Shown here piece after piece: positions 45,814 to 58,094 of a stretch of DNA of 64,000 nucleotides (within the stretch, counting starts at the first letter, position 1; each line of letters begins with the position of its first letter). The notes beneath the pieces are model-generated. The model was not told the origin of the DNA. It did no database searches and was given only the letters and a program-made list of their open reading frames with translations. This DNA comes from Leucaena leucocephala (Eukaryota; Streptophyta; Magnoliopsida; Fabales; Fabaceae), in NCBI GenBank assembly GCA_037074615.1, contig CM073535.1:13183001-13247000 (forward strand). The letters run 5' to 3'. Both the position numbers and the translations under genes were made by a program.

Positions 45814-46950
45814 GATTCTACAATTAAAATATGCAATTCAATTAGCAATCTCCCACTAAATAAACAACCCTCAATGCAATAGTTAGTGGGCTAAGATCCA
45901 TATTTGGCTCAAACTTAAGTCCGCTTTGGCAGGACGCTTAAATTAAGTTATTTAGGTAGGTAACACCTTTACCAATTACATCAAATGTAACTCTTAGATG
46001 TTTATGGGATTCTATCATCATATGATCTGTCATGTTTTTAATCCCATCTAATGCCTTGAGACCCAAAACCGTTTTGTTAATCTCAATTAAGTCAAACAAT
46101 AATAAACATGTGAGAGTAGCACCATTACTCTTGCTTATCTCCCCAAGATAACTCAAAAGCACCCACTTTGGTGGAGTCCACAATTGAGCGATCAAGGTTT
46201 TGACAAGTGTTCATAAATTGACAGCATTATGACTTAAGATTTCTTTTAGAGGGCCTAATTTAACTATCTGGTTTATAAAACGCATGTTTCTCAGTTCATA
46301 TCTCATACAAGTAATATGCATGCGCTGATATAATCATAATATGCATAATCTAAACGTGATACAATATGGCTCACCTATCCTAAGTCCCCTCAAGCCAATG
46401 AGAGGAGCTCTCTAGTAAGAAAAGAGAAATTACATATAGAAACCTCTTTTAACATTCGAGGGGAGTGAGATGAGAGGAGAAGGTACATTGAGAGTAAATA
46501 TATAGGAAGGCACGACACGCAGGCCGTATTTAAAAATTACAACACTTGCAATCTAGAGCCATATTGTTCACCATACCCAAACATTCAAGAATCAATATTC
46601 AGATCTAATCGAAGGGCAATGAATGTTTCAAATCTAAAACATTCACAAAGTAACATATGTTACGGTTATGTTGCGCTACGAACAGGTAGCTACAGCAGTC
46701 CCGCTATGGGGCAGCGCCCCGGAAGAAATTTTTTTTTTGTTTTTGTTTCATAAATAATCACGAATCTGAATTCGGTTTTCACAAATAATCACAAATTCGA
46801 ATTCGGTTTTCTTAGACCCCATCTATGCTAATTGATCAAATCAAAAAGCATCACCACCGATTTCAATTTCCTTTTAGATTCCTTTTATGTCATACACAAC
46901 ACGGATTCCATATATGTCACACATACAACGCTTATTATATGATCGGCTAC
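45814..46950 (-). other. Copia-C 5' leader, truncated
   Basis: Matches the Copia-A leader from gag to GATCGGCTAC (46941-46950), then ends abruptly about 65 bp short of where the PBS should be. It includes an 85-codon ORF (45938-46195) similar to the one in Copia-A. Non-coding otherwise. Confidence 0.75.
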
Positions 46951-47854
46951 TATTATTGATTTATGAATTTATTAATTGAGTTATCATATTATTTACATGT
47001 TTACTATGATGATCATCCTTGGATAATTCATGATATTATCCTAAATGTCCCTGGTCGATCATCTATGCGGGAGCACAGATGAAATAAGACCAGTATGACT
47101 TTGAAGATATATAGAGATATAAATCCAAGTCACAAGCACATGTAAGAGTACAAGGTGCTGGACCGACCCGCTATGAGAGAACTGCATGGGTAACGTCATA
47201 AGCTTCTCTCATATACAAACCATGTCAATACGCCCTTTGACCTGAGATCATCATGGATTCCTACATGACAAAACACTCAGCTTTGACCTAGTCAAAAGTC
47301 ACTTTTGACCGAGTGATCATAAAGACTATGTTTGGCCTTAGTGGTTTTTCATGCGGAGGAATGTGAATGGTCAAGATGGAATTTGTCCCTCACATTTGTA
47401 GAGAGATATTACTGGGCCCCTCGATGAGTGAGTCTGAGAAATGTATGGCCATACTGTAATGGAAAGGTAGTTCCATTTCTATAGTCAGACTACTCAGGGA
47501 TCGAGAAAGTAACGGTCAGGAATAGGAGGATGACATTATCCATGCCTCATCCATGACCAAAATATCGCGTGACAGAAGGGACATGATATGGTTGTATAAA
47601 AGGTTACATCGTTTATCGATCCTCATATGATTTGGGTAGTTGTTATGTCTTGCTATAGACCGCTTGCAACTTGTGGGCTAGTATAGCAAATGGCCCACTG
47701 CCAACTTCATATGGGCCTACAGGGTCACACACAAAATAGCCCAACACGAGCTATGATGTCCAGATTCATTGAATCTAAGACATGACCAGATTCAATGAAT
47801 GATCCAGGTGAATGTATATATATTTATTTATATTTATATTCGTATATATATAAA
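46951..47854 (+). repeat. Inverted, truncated Copia LTR joined to the Copia-C leader
   Basis: About 900 bp in the opposite orientation to the rest of Copia-C, equal to LTR positions 13200-14080 of the solo copy. It shares with the Copia-C 3' LTR variants missing from Copia-A (GGCCTTAGTGG, GTTATGTC, GATGATCATCC, a GATATTATCC-type segment), so it comes from the same or a very close LTR. It lacks the LTR start and the last part with the 90-bp units. Confidence 0.88.
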
Positions 47855-48978
47855 ATAAAATAAAATGTTCCACCCACCTAAGTTCCTCCCATCAATCAAA
47901 CTGAACAACCTTATCTCCGTCGAACGAACCCATGTGCTAGTGATAACTTGACTAGTCACTCAAAAAACTAACTAGCCAAGTATTATAGAGATACAACTCT
48001 GTCATCACAATTCCCTAATGCAAATTCTCAAAATAATCATATTATTCAAAATATTAATAGCTTAATAAATATCATAAAAGGATTTTTCTTAAGATAATAA
48101 CTTTATTCAAATTTCAATATCAAGATATAACAAGTTTATAATCTCAATTAAAACTTTCTAAACTAAACTTTAAATCCCACAAGACTATTTTCAATAAAGA
48201 TCGTCAATAAAGTGTTCTCAATACAAACACATCAATATGAATAGATTTATATATATCAAATTACTTACAAACATCACATTAACACACACAATGAGTACAA
48301 AGTGGTTACCACTAGCCAAAGCAAGGAAAATTACCACGAGTCTTGTGGTCCTATGGACAATAACATCAATCATAAATAGTCTGGTGCTTTAACAAAGTTA
48401 CTCCAAAATCTCAATTACAATATGATAGGAGTGAAGAGAGAAACTAGATAGCAATAGAAGTTAAGAACAAGGCTTATGATGCTTATATATAATTAGTAAG
48501 GTTTAAAGTTTTAATCTTATATAATATGATCTTATTATTTTTCAGAATTATAATTATCCTCCTCAAAATCCTATCTGATACGGTAATTTAAAATTTAAAC
48601 TATATTTTTCCTTATATATTTATACTATATTATCATTATAGTATAAATAAGTATTTTACTATATGTATATCTAATCAAAGATATATATATATATATATAT
48701 ATATTATTATAGATATATTCCAAGTATCTACCTATATCTTATGTCATTAATCATTTAAGATAATCATTGATTATTTATTCACTCTTAAACCCATATAATT
48801 TCTTTAACCCTTTAAAATAAAATTCCTAATAATTAATAATTTAATTTTTTTCTTATTTTATTAATTTCATATATTTATAAACTTTAAACAATGCGATTAA
48901 TCTATTATAAACTTTAAGTTATTGATAAATAATATCTTAATTGTGTTTAAATATAAGAATAAAAATTAGGATATTATA
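47855..48978 (-). repeat. R2 LTR-II, third part
   Basis: Resumes R2 after Copia-C (CCACCCACCTAAGTTCCTCCC) and runs to the element-strand LTR start TATAATATCCTAATTTTTATTC, a TG-to-TA variant. Contains an (AT)n run near 48681-48707. Confidence 0.78.
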
Positions 48979-48990
48979 ACTCTCCCATCC
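48979..48990 (-). other. R2 polypurine tract 2
   Basis: GGATGGGAGAGT on the element strand, adjacent to the LTR-II start, equivalent to 35590-35605. Confidence 0.72.
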
Positions 48991-49413
48991 TTTTAATATA
49001 ATAATAAACATTAATTATTTTTGTGTAAATCGTAGTGAATCATCTTGTGCATAAAAATCTATAGATTCTGACTTCTTCATTGTCGCATTTTTTTAAAAAC
49101 AAATTCACATAAAATGAGTATAATATAATTTTCCTAAATGTCAAATAGAAAATAAAATTTATAGAAAACATCATTTGATGCCTAACACCACAAAATATAA
49201 AAAGGAATAATGAAAGAAACTTTGTTTCAAGATTCTTAATTTTACACCATTACTCCCCTTCTAAGGATGAAACCCACCATATTAGATAAGTATTATGTTA
49301 TAGACAATTTATAAACTAACAGGGAAGGATATGTGGGAATAATATATATTTTCACTACTATGCGATACAACATAAATTAGGAAATAAGTAAGCAAGGGAG
49401 ATCTAGAAATCAT
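48991..49413 (-). other. R2 internal region 2
   Basis: About 0.42 kb of AT-rich non-coding DNA, parallel to internal region 1 with an internal deletion near its PPT side. Too short to code for gag or pol. Confidence 0.65.
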
Positions 49414-49425
49414 GCTCTGATGCCA
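49414..49425 (-). other. R2 PBS (Met-tRNA type)
   Basis: The element strand reads TGGCATCAGAGC, one transition from TGGTATCAGAGC, three bases from the end of LTR-III. This fixes the element's direction. Confidence 0.8.
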
Positions 49426-49428
49426 AGT

Positions 49429-51164
49429 CATAAAATTCTCTTAAAACAAAAATACTATTAATTATTTAGACCCATCTTATACACAATATAAATAAAAAAA
49501 TATTATAAATGAATTTGGTTTATTTAAAAAAATGTTAACTATATAGAAAAGAGTTGTATTAAAATCCAAAAGAAACCTTACCATGGTTATAAAAAGACTT
49601 TTTTTAAAATCTAAATAATGTATTATATAATATTAGAGTATGCATAATGAGGCATACTGTGACAATATACAAGTATTCTGCACATATATTTAAATGAGAA
49701 GGCTATACAATTTATAGAACTTTAATAAAGCCTCAAAATATTTCCTAGAGCCCTAAGATGAGACTATTACATAAAAAATGTTAATAAAAATAGGGTTAAA
49801 TAAATGTCTCAGTAACCAGTAATTCTCCTCATCATAGATAATAACATGTGCTCATGAGGTGTCAAGTGGGATGTCACAAAGTATAATATATATAAAATAA
49901 CATATTATCTTAATAAAATTAAATGGATAACCCACCCAAGTTTCTCCCATCAATCCAATCGAATCACCTTATCCCTATCGACTGAACCCATAGACTAGTG
50001 ATAACTACCATATGACTGACCACTCAAAAAGCTAACTGGTCAAGTGTTATAGATCAACCAAAATCTACAGAGTACATGACTGAATTAAGGGTTAATTCCC
50101 CTCCATAAACAGGTAAGGCAAGTCCCTCGGTAAATAGGTGGGACAAAAGCCAACTATCAAGCTCCAATAAAAGTTATACCATGTGGTAGAAATACAACTC
50201 CGTCATCACCAATCACCAATGTATAATTCTCAAGATAATCATATTAATCAAAATCTCAACAGCTTAATTAATATCACAAAAAAGTTTTTCTCAAAATAAT
50301 AACTTTATTCAAATTACAATCTCAAGATATAACAATTTATAATCTCAATTCAAACTTTCTAAATTAAACTTTAAGTCCTAGAAGACTATTATCAATAAAA
50401 ATCATCAATCAAGTGTTCTCAATTCAATCATATTAACATCAATTGATTTATATATATCAAATCACTCACAAACATCATATTAGCACACACAACGAGTAGA
50501 AAATGGTTATCTCTCGCCAAAGATAGGAATAATTGCCACGAGTCTAGTGGCCCTATGTATAGCAACATCAATCATAAACAGTATAGTGCTTTAACAAAGT
50601 TACTCCAAAACCTCAATGGTAGTATGATGGAAGTAAAGAGATAAATTAGATGGCAATAAGATTTAAGTTTTAGGCTTATGGTGCTTATATATAATTCTGA
50701 AGTTTAAAATTTCATTCTTATCTAATATGATCTTATTATTTTTCAGTATTATTATCTTCCTAAAAATCCTATCATATATGGTAAGTTAAAATTTAAACCA
50801 TATTTTCCTTATATATTTGTAGTATATGATCATTATAGTATAAATATGTATATTATTATATGTATATGTAATCAAAGATATATGCATATTATTCGTATAG
50901 ATATTTTCCATGTATTTACCTATATCTTATATCATCAATCATTTAATATAATCATTGATTATTTGTTCACTCTTAAACCCATATAATTTCTTTAACCCTT
51001 TATAATAAAAGTCCCGATAATTAATAATTTAATTTTTCTTATTTTGTTAATTTCATATATTTATAAACTTTAAACAATGTGTTTAATATATTATAAACCT
51101 TAAGTTATTGATAAATAATACCTTAATTGTGTTTAAATATAGGAATAAAATTTAGGATATTACA
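49429..51164 (-). repeat. R2 LTR-III (5' LTR of the array)
   Basis: 1736 bp, uninterrupted, the best copy of the R2 LTR. The element strand begins TGTAATATCCTAAATTTTATTCC at 51164. The inner end lies next to the PBS and is mutated from TG to CA on the + strand. Confidence 0.8.
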
Positions 51165-52075
51165 ATCATCATCTGGTGTATCTGCTTAGCCCTAAATCTT
51201 TTCACCTTTACATCTTTCTCCCCTTTCTCCAGATACTATATGTTATAATGTTGAAGGAATAGGAAAATTAGTTGAGGATAAGACATTGGAGTAAACTTAG
51301 GTTTTGAAAAAAAAATCCTTATCTCATTGTAAATTAAGTCCCCAATATTAATTTTCTCCCCACTAATTATCTTGGCCAACAACCTATAATAATCTTCTTG
51401 AGTCATGTAAGTGAAGCTACCAGACTTTTTGATCATGCTTCTTGAGGATAAGTAGTGGATTATCATATGATAATCACATATCTCTTTAGGTATAAACTTC
51501 AAATCACCCTGAGAAGTTGTCATTTAGTATCAGGATTTATAAATATGCCTCAACAATAGTTGAGGTTTCTCCTCAAATTTTGTGGTTTACAGTAGAATTT
51601 ATCATATTTGAATCCAACCTAATTTCTCTTCCTTTTAACTCTATATCAGATGGCTACTCACTAATTCACCATCATCACCAACCTCGTCAACCACTCTCAT
51701 TTTGCAGTAAAATCGTCTGACTACTTAGGGTAATAAAAGAGGTTTACTCCTAACCAGTTTTCATAATGCTTCATATTGGTTACTAAGATCAAATTTGGTC
51801 TTGTCGTTATACTTTAAATAATATATATCCACAATAACAACATGACAAAAATTACTTGAGCATACTCTACCTTAAGTTTTCCTTTATCTACCCCTTATTC
51901 TAGATTACCAGTAAGCAGAGACAGAGAGGAAATATTTCAAGATAGAGTATAATCAGATGAAGGATGAACAGAAGAAGATGAAGATACATAATTATCATTC
52001 CTTCTCATTCTGTTTGGAATATGTTAAGAGCTTTGTTGGCTAGGCTCTACATCTGAGCCTGTGGTGCAGAAGGTG
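51165..52075 (-). pseudogene. Minus-strand retroelement ORF remnant
   Basis: The best piece is 51236-51523 (95 codons): GDLKFIPKEICDYHMIIHYL, KKSGSFTYMTQEDYYRLLAK, IISGEKINIGDLIYNEI. The pattern resembles the 'putative plant transposon protein' domain carried by some plant retroelements (conserved G-x-INIG-x-LI-x-x-EI). Downstream on the minus strand a charged peptide (YLEKGEKDVKVKRFRAKQ) runs up to the R2 array. Upstream (51530-52075) only short broken frames remain. Function unknown; assignment rests on pattern memory alone. Confidence 0.4.
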
Positions 52076-53983
52076 TGTCATATCCCAATTTTTAGGCCTA
52101 GAAGCCTAATATGTAGCCTGAAAAAAGAAGGCTACTAGACCCTATTATGCAAGAGTCCCAAAAATATACAGATGATGTTCAGGGACTAAACTGCAAGAAA
52201 GTGAAAATTTAGGGAAAATGGTGAAAGTCTCTGTGGGCATAAAGAAGAAGTAATAGGTGTTTCTAGGGAACTGAGCCACCAGAGTGCTTGGGCTTAGTTA
52301 GAAACCCACGATAGCAATCCAAGAGCCCAAAAATGTAGGCCCAAGGATTATGGAGTTTAAGAGGCATTAAAATAATATTTTAGTACTTTTCCATAAAGTA
52401 AAGTTACCTGGTTAAGGATAGAACTGATAAAAGTGATCAGATATGACTTTAGACCATAAAGTGACAGGAAAGGTGTCCTCATAGGACCCACAAGATGCCA
52501 CATGGAATTATTACAGGAAAAGAAGAAAAGTTAATGACACATGTCATGAGATTAGAAAAAGGAGAAAAAGTAAAAAGGACACGTGGCACAATCTCGGCCG
52601 TTCATTCCAGGAAAAGGATCTAAAATTCTCTAGAGAGGCTGAGTCAGCTGGTGAGGTGTCCCAAGGGCCCCACCAATTGCACCACATACCCCTTGAGGTG
52701 TCCTTGGATGATGTCATAATGGTAAGTCATCAAGGAGGATGATGTCATCGTGATGATGCAAGTGAAGCTTCTTGAGGAAGCTAAGCGATCTGAGCCATTC
52801 ATCACGATTCGATCTGAGCCATTCATTCCACCCCCATTCACCTATAAATAGGCCACTCCTCTCCCATTCCATTCCATGGCCAAGCATGTACAAAGAAGAA
52901 AAAGAAGAGAGAATGAGAGAATGAGAGAAAGAAAGGAAGGAAGAGAAAGAAAGGAGTTCTGGTGAAGCCAGGAGCAGTCTAAGGAGTTGAGGGACTGGGC
53001 AAAGCTTAGGAATGAGGTAAGTAAGTTATCTAGTCCCTTCTCTAATAAAGTAGATGATTGCTCTTAGTGGTTAGAATAGAGAAATATCTCTATTAATAAA
53101 GGTAGCTAAAGGTAGAAAGAAAGTTAGGGAAATGTTAGAGTAAGGATATTACCCCTAGTTAAGCATGAGTTAAGTAGAGGTATATTGGATAAAAATAAAG
53201 ATATTATTATGCTATGTATAGGCTCTGATTTATGAAAAAGAAGGGACCTTAGAGACAAGGCTAAGAGCCAGAAGGAAAGGCTACACGCCAGGTAGTAAAC
53301 TTACCTACTTGTATGCTTATATTGCTGGGATGTTTTATGTGATGTTTTCTTACCTTGATGATGTAAAGCATGTATGATTAAGTAATTCTCTATTTCTTTT
53401 TATGCTATGGCCATATGTTATAATTAAGTAACATGGAAGCATGTATGTTATCATGATGCAAGCATGATCATTAAGTACACACATAGTAACATCAAGCATA
53501 TAGTTGCATACATTGTATGGTTTCTGTTTGCTACTGAGATTTCCATAAAAATCTCACCCCCTTCTATGTAATCCCAATCCCATAGGTATGTTAGAAAAAG
53601 ATTGAAGAAGCATGAAGAGAAGCTAAGGATTGGATAGTGCAAATGTTGGGACCAAAATGCTAGAATCAGGGAAAAACGCTGGATGAACAGTAAACTTCAA
53701 ATGTTTTATGATGTTGACCTGGTCAAGGCATGGTCAACAAGTTATTTTTTCCTGAAATATCATTAAGTTAGCTTCGTGTAGCAATTTGAATCACTTTATT
53801 TTGATTTTTCTAGAATTAGTTATGATTTTTTGAAGTCAGGTCACTCCTCTGGAATTTACACAGTGAACAATACTCGCTAAGAGTAAGATTCCAGATTGAG
53901 TAATTTGACTTCAATAGCCTTAGAAGTGATTCCAAATGCTACTATTTAGTCCCTAAGATGTATGAAAATGAGGATGTTTTAGA
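52076..53983 (+). mobile_element. R1 solo LTR copy 3, short variant
   Basis: 1908 bp from TGTCATATCCCAATTTTTAGG to GAGGATGTTTTAGA. The start, the middle TATA-and-leader zone, the TTTCCATAAAAATCTCACCC segment and the last 250 bp follow R1 order; large central parts are absent or different. The flanks AGGTG (52071-52075) and AGGGG (53984-53988) differ by one base. It splits the minus-strand ORF remnants on either side. Confidence 0.72.
52841..52850 (+). promoter_or_regulatory. TATA box of R1 LTR copy 3, followed by GA-rich tract
   Basis: CCTATAAATA lies at the R1 promoter position. About 45-115 bp downstream (52887-52965) the sequence is almost purely purine (GAAGAAAAAG and GAGAGAATGAGAGAA types). 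Confidence 0.55.
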
Positions 53984-54290
53984 AGGGGTCACATTCTTTA
54001 AAGATTTCTTTTCCTTTATCGTCTTTACCTTTGAAGTTTTTCCCTCTTTTCCCTTTACCAGATCCAACCTAACTTTAGGTACCTTGGTTATAGCCATTGC
54101 TTGATTGAAAGGATGATGAACATTGATGGTTTTGCAATGACGAGGGAGGTAGGTTAAGGATTTGGATGAAATAATTGATTTGGAATATTGGGGGGAATGA
54201 CTTTAGACAGTTTTAATTGCTAAAAGGGAGTTATGAAAATAGTTATGAATTCTAGGTTGAGATAAATAGAAGGACTTTTTGAAAAGAGTT
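53984..54290 (-). pseudogene. Minus-strand retroelement ORF remnant, N-terminal part
   Basis: The minus strand encodes MAITKVPKVRLDLVKGKEGK and a further lysine-rich stretch up to the R1 insertion. Across that insertion the frame appears to continue NVT/PSAPQAQM before a stop. The K-rich composition fits a gag-like protein. It may belong with 51165-52075. Confidence 0.35.
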
Positions 54291-54960
54291 TTTCGACAAA
54301 CTGAACAATAACAATCATATCTTCAATAAATAAATGATAATTTATGGATAAGTTATTTGATAAGTACATTATTCGAAGTGTTTATTGATAAATCTTCAAA
54401 AGCGATAAGAAATTTATCAAATAGTTAATCAATAAGTTCCCTTATTGATGACTTGTTTGATAAATTATTATCTTTTTTAATCGAAACATACCAAATTTAT
54501 CAAAGAATTCTTACATAAATACCTTTATCGAAAGGTTATTCGATCAAAATATTTTCATTTATCAAATAGCTTTTCGATAAGTGACCTTATCGATAAGTTG
54601 TTCGATAAATTCTAACACTGTTTCATAATTTTTATTGAATAACATTTGGATAAGTGTTTTTATTGAAGAATTCATTGATAAAAAGCAACATAGAACACTT
54701 TGCGATATTTTCAAAAACAATTCATTCTTATCGAATACTTATTCGATAAATAACTCTATTGAATATATTTTCAAAAAGAATTAATTCAGATATAGATTTT
54801 GTTTCTTGTTTATTGAAACTTTTATCGATAAGAACCTTTACCGATAACTTCTTCAATAAGTTAATGAAAAAAATTTAATGGTGTTTTGAAAAGCATGAAC
54901 ATTTAAGAATAACATCTTTAAAACATAATGCATCAAAAGAAGATCAAAATAACATAAACA
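54291..54960. repeat. AT-rich block of TTATCGA-type motifs
   Basis: Many copies of TTATCGA, TTCGATAA and TTGATAAAT and their complements, including TTATCGATAAG near 54585 and 54835, as at 17900-19520. No ORF. It is cut at 54960 by an inverted R1 LTR. Confidence 0.5.
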
Positions 54961-57900
54961 TGTAACATCCTTACTTTCGTATGTCTTAGGGACCATTTAG
55001 TAGTTTTTATAACCACTTACAAGACCTTGGAAGTCCATTAGCTAAATCTAGAATTTTTACTATTCTTGAGTTATTGTTCATATGGTATTTCAGATTAGCC
55101 AATGAACTTCAGAAAATCATAATTAATTATAGAAAAATCGAAATGATGTGGTTCAAAAAGACACATGAAGATAAAATCTTAAAATTTAAGGAAAAAGTAA
55201 TTTGCAAACCAAATCCTAAGTCAATTAATACAGTTTAACCATGAAATATTACTGTTCATTTGGTGAAAAATTCTGCAAACAGATTTTAGTCCCGAACTTT
55301 GGAAAATTCATTCTCTTTGTACATATATCGAAATAAGGTGTTCTTGGTGTCAAAAAGAAGCTTACATGTTAACTAAATATCTATAAAATTTTATACATTT
55401 ATTCCATCATTTGTTATTTTTCCTTACATCATGAACATTGTTGTTCAAACTTGCCATATAACATCATTACATGTAACAATTATTCATCTAATATTTATCC
55501 TATCCAATCCCTAACTTCTCTTCACACTTCTTCATCCTCTTTCATCATTCTTGAACCTGTTAGGATTGGGATTATATAGATAGGGCGAGATTTTTGGGGA
55601 AATCTCAATAGCAAACGGTACTAAATAATGCATACATTAATATAAATACTTGTGCTTACTTGTAAAAGTGTTAACATTGTGTAATGTGTATGCTTCCATG
55701 TAACATATGAAATATAAGTGGCCAAAGTAATCATAGAAATAGAGCTTCAATCATAAACTCATATGCAACACCATTCAACATAGCCAAAGCACAACTAAGC
55801 ATAACATTCAATACATACAAGTTTAGGATAAATTTATTACCTTACATGCTAGACTTCTTTGACTTTAACTTTGCCTTTTCCTTCTTACTTATTCTTGATA
55901 TGTGGCTACCTCTTTTGAGTACACCAATCAATTCCTAACATAACATTACCATCCATTCATTAAAAACTAGCTCTCTTGAACATTGAGCTTACTTAATTAC
56001 ATTAACTTTCCTTAATCTTTACTAATAGACTTGGCTTTTAAATCAATTGATGTCTTGACTTTACCCTATACAATTTCATATTTTGAATCCATTTATGAGC
56101 TTAGAATCATAAAATTCTAGCTCCTATACACTGCTCTGGATAGATTTGCATAACCACCCTTTTTCTTTCAAAAATTCTCATTTTGATTCCAATGCTTCCA
56201 ATACTTGTTTCTCTAATTTATCCCACACAACTTTTCATTTTAAAAATATTGGAAGCATCAAAATCATGAAATTTTAATCACTATTCATATGAGTGAATAG
56301 TAACAGAGAAGAATTCTAAGAATTACAACTTTCAATTCCAATGCTTCTAAAGTTCAAAACCTATCAAATCCTACATAAAATCATCTTATAAATTCAATAG
56401 AAGTATTATATCATTGAAATTCCATCTCCTTCTATTATGAATAGTGCAGACCGAAAGGTCTCTTTCTTTAAAGTCAAAAATATCAACTTGATTCAACAAC
56501 CAATCATCTAACTAGCTTGTTTAAGCATCAATCGCACAACTCTAACTTTAATTTCTTCTTTCTCCTTTCATCTAGGGGTTTTTAGATAGCATATACACCC
56601 TATAGAAACCTCATATTTCTTCCATAAAAAACCTAAGTTCAAACCCCCAAATCAAAGGAAAATAAGCTAGGATAGATTGCTTCCCTTAATTCCTAGCTAG
56701 CTTGAACTTTGATCCTTGAATTCTTCTTTATCTTGGCTTGACTCTTCATTTGAGCAGTAACTCCCTAAGGGTTCTAAGAGCCACAGTTTTGTGCAGAAAA
56801 ATGGGGGTATTTATAGAAAAAATCTATGGAAAATGAATGACTAAGATCACTTTGTGCACTATTTAATCTAATGGCTCATATTTGATCTTGAATTAGCTTG
56901 CCCTAGAAGTCAATGAGATGACATCATCCATGGCATCATCAAGGGACACCTCATAGCCCATGTAATAAAATTGCAAAGGGAGGAAATATCTAGAAAAATT
57001 CTAATCCAATTTGGTATTGGCTCAGTCCAATTTCCCTAAAACCCAACTGTTTTCTGAATCTAATTTTTTTGAGATTCCATAATATGCTTTCTTACCTTAA
57101 ATCTAGTATCCAGATTCTTTCTATCATTAACATTGTTAGACTGAGTATTTATCTGCTTTCTATCCTTTGAAAATTGACTGAAATGCCATTGGTTCTCTAT
57201 CTTGCACTATATTAACCCTAAGGACAAAATTGTCATTTCACACCTATTTACTGCTTATTAGAGCATATACTAACTCTGATGAATCACCCCTATACTTGGC
57301 TTGGCATTTTGGACTATCCAAAATGACTAAAATACTCTTCATTCATCTCTAGTTCCTTATTATAATACAGGGGCACACTTAGTGGCATTTTTATAATTTT
57401 ATATTTTTCTGATCTTTATTAACACTACCATAAACTTATTTGAAAATATTATTGGGCCTATAAGGCACCATTTTAGGCCTTCTACATGATCCACTATCTT
57501 CATAGGCTCAACTCTTGAGAAATTTTTCTGAAATGTATTTATTATGTATTTTAATCTATTATAAATTTTATAATAAATTCTACATAACTCCTTTTTGAGC
57601 TCTATCAATTTTATAAATTCTTATATTAATTATAAGAATTTACTACCAAATTTTATCTAATTCTGAGGTCCAGAGGATACTGTATTAATTTTCTTTCATT
57701 TATATTCATATCAATTTTTTGGGATATCAAATCAAAATTATATATTGTGTCGAACTAATCAGAATAATTTTCTATATTTACTAGAAATATTTGGGATTAA
57801 ACTGATTCTAAGAAGTTTTAGGCCTTTTCTGGCTCTTTTCAATAATTACAATTTTGCTCCTGAACTTTTGAAAATTACACTTTAGACCATCAACTTTTCA

Positions 57901-58094
57901 TAATTACACTTAATAACCTAAAGTTTGTCTACTTTCATTTTTGCATCATAAAACTTTTAAGTTTTCATTTTAGTCCATTTCTTTCTTCAAAACTTATCTA
58001 AACTTTATCATTCCTTCTTATCATCGTCACAATCCTTTATAAACATCTTTCCTCTATCAATCTTATACAGATAGGGAAAAATTATGATATGACA
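54961..58094 (-). mobile_element. R1 solo LTR copy 4, inverted
   Basis: 3134 bp. The minus strand runs from TGTCATATCATAATTTTTCCC (58094) to AAGTAAGGATGTTACA (54961). A perfect 5-bp duplication AAACA (54956-54960 and 58095-58099) proves a lone LTR with intact ends, the reference for the R1 family. Its TATA box is at 56808-56817 on the minus strand. The ORF at 57399-57608 is inside the LTR and not conserved as protein. Confidence 0.93.
56808..56817 (-). promoter_or_regulatory. TATA box of R1 LTR copy 4
   Basis: CTATAAATAC on the minus strand, equivalent to 11675 and 37978. Confidence 0.6.

Larger units (their letters stand above)
39947..47854 (-). mobile_element. Copia-C, Ty1-copia retrotransposon with inverted 5' LTR piece
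   Basis: Same family as Copia-A. On the element strand: gag (45016-45813), pol (41830-44862 as one ORF), a PPT and a 3' LTR (39947-41815). The leader breaks at 46950, before any PBS, and joins an inverted, truncated LTR (46951-47854) whose diagnostic variants match this element's own 3' LTR. The 5' LTR and PBS are absent, so transcription start and priming are lost. The left flank reads TCAAG; no matching right duplication is possible because that end is rearranged. Flanking R2 DNA resumes at 47855 with about 30 bp missing. Confidence 0.9.
19712..51164 (-). mobile_element. R2, non-autonomous LTR element in a three-LTR tandem array
   Basis: After removal of younger insertions the order in + coordinates is LTR-I (19712-20299 plus 34413-35589), PPT, internal-1, PBS remnant, LTR-II (36313-36628, 39831-39946, 47855-48978), PPT, internal-2, PBS, LTR-III (49429-51164). 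LTRs are about 1.75 kb and begin TGTAA(C/T)ATCyTAA on the element strand. Internal regions are only about 0.7 and 0.4 kb and non-coding, so the element depends on another element's proteins. The Met-tRNA type PBS, the TGTAACATCC-like LTR start and the GGGGAGAGT PPT suggest a chromovirus-type gypsy relative, by inference. Three LTRs alternating with two internals indicate unequal recombination. Confidence 0.72.
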
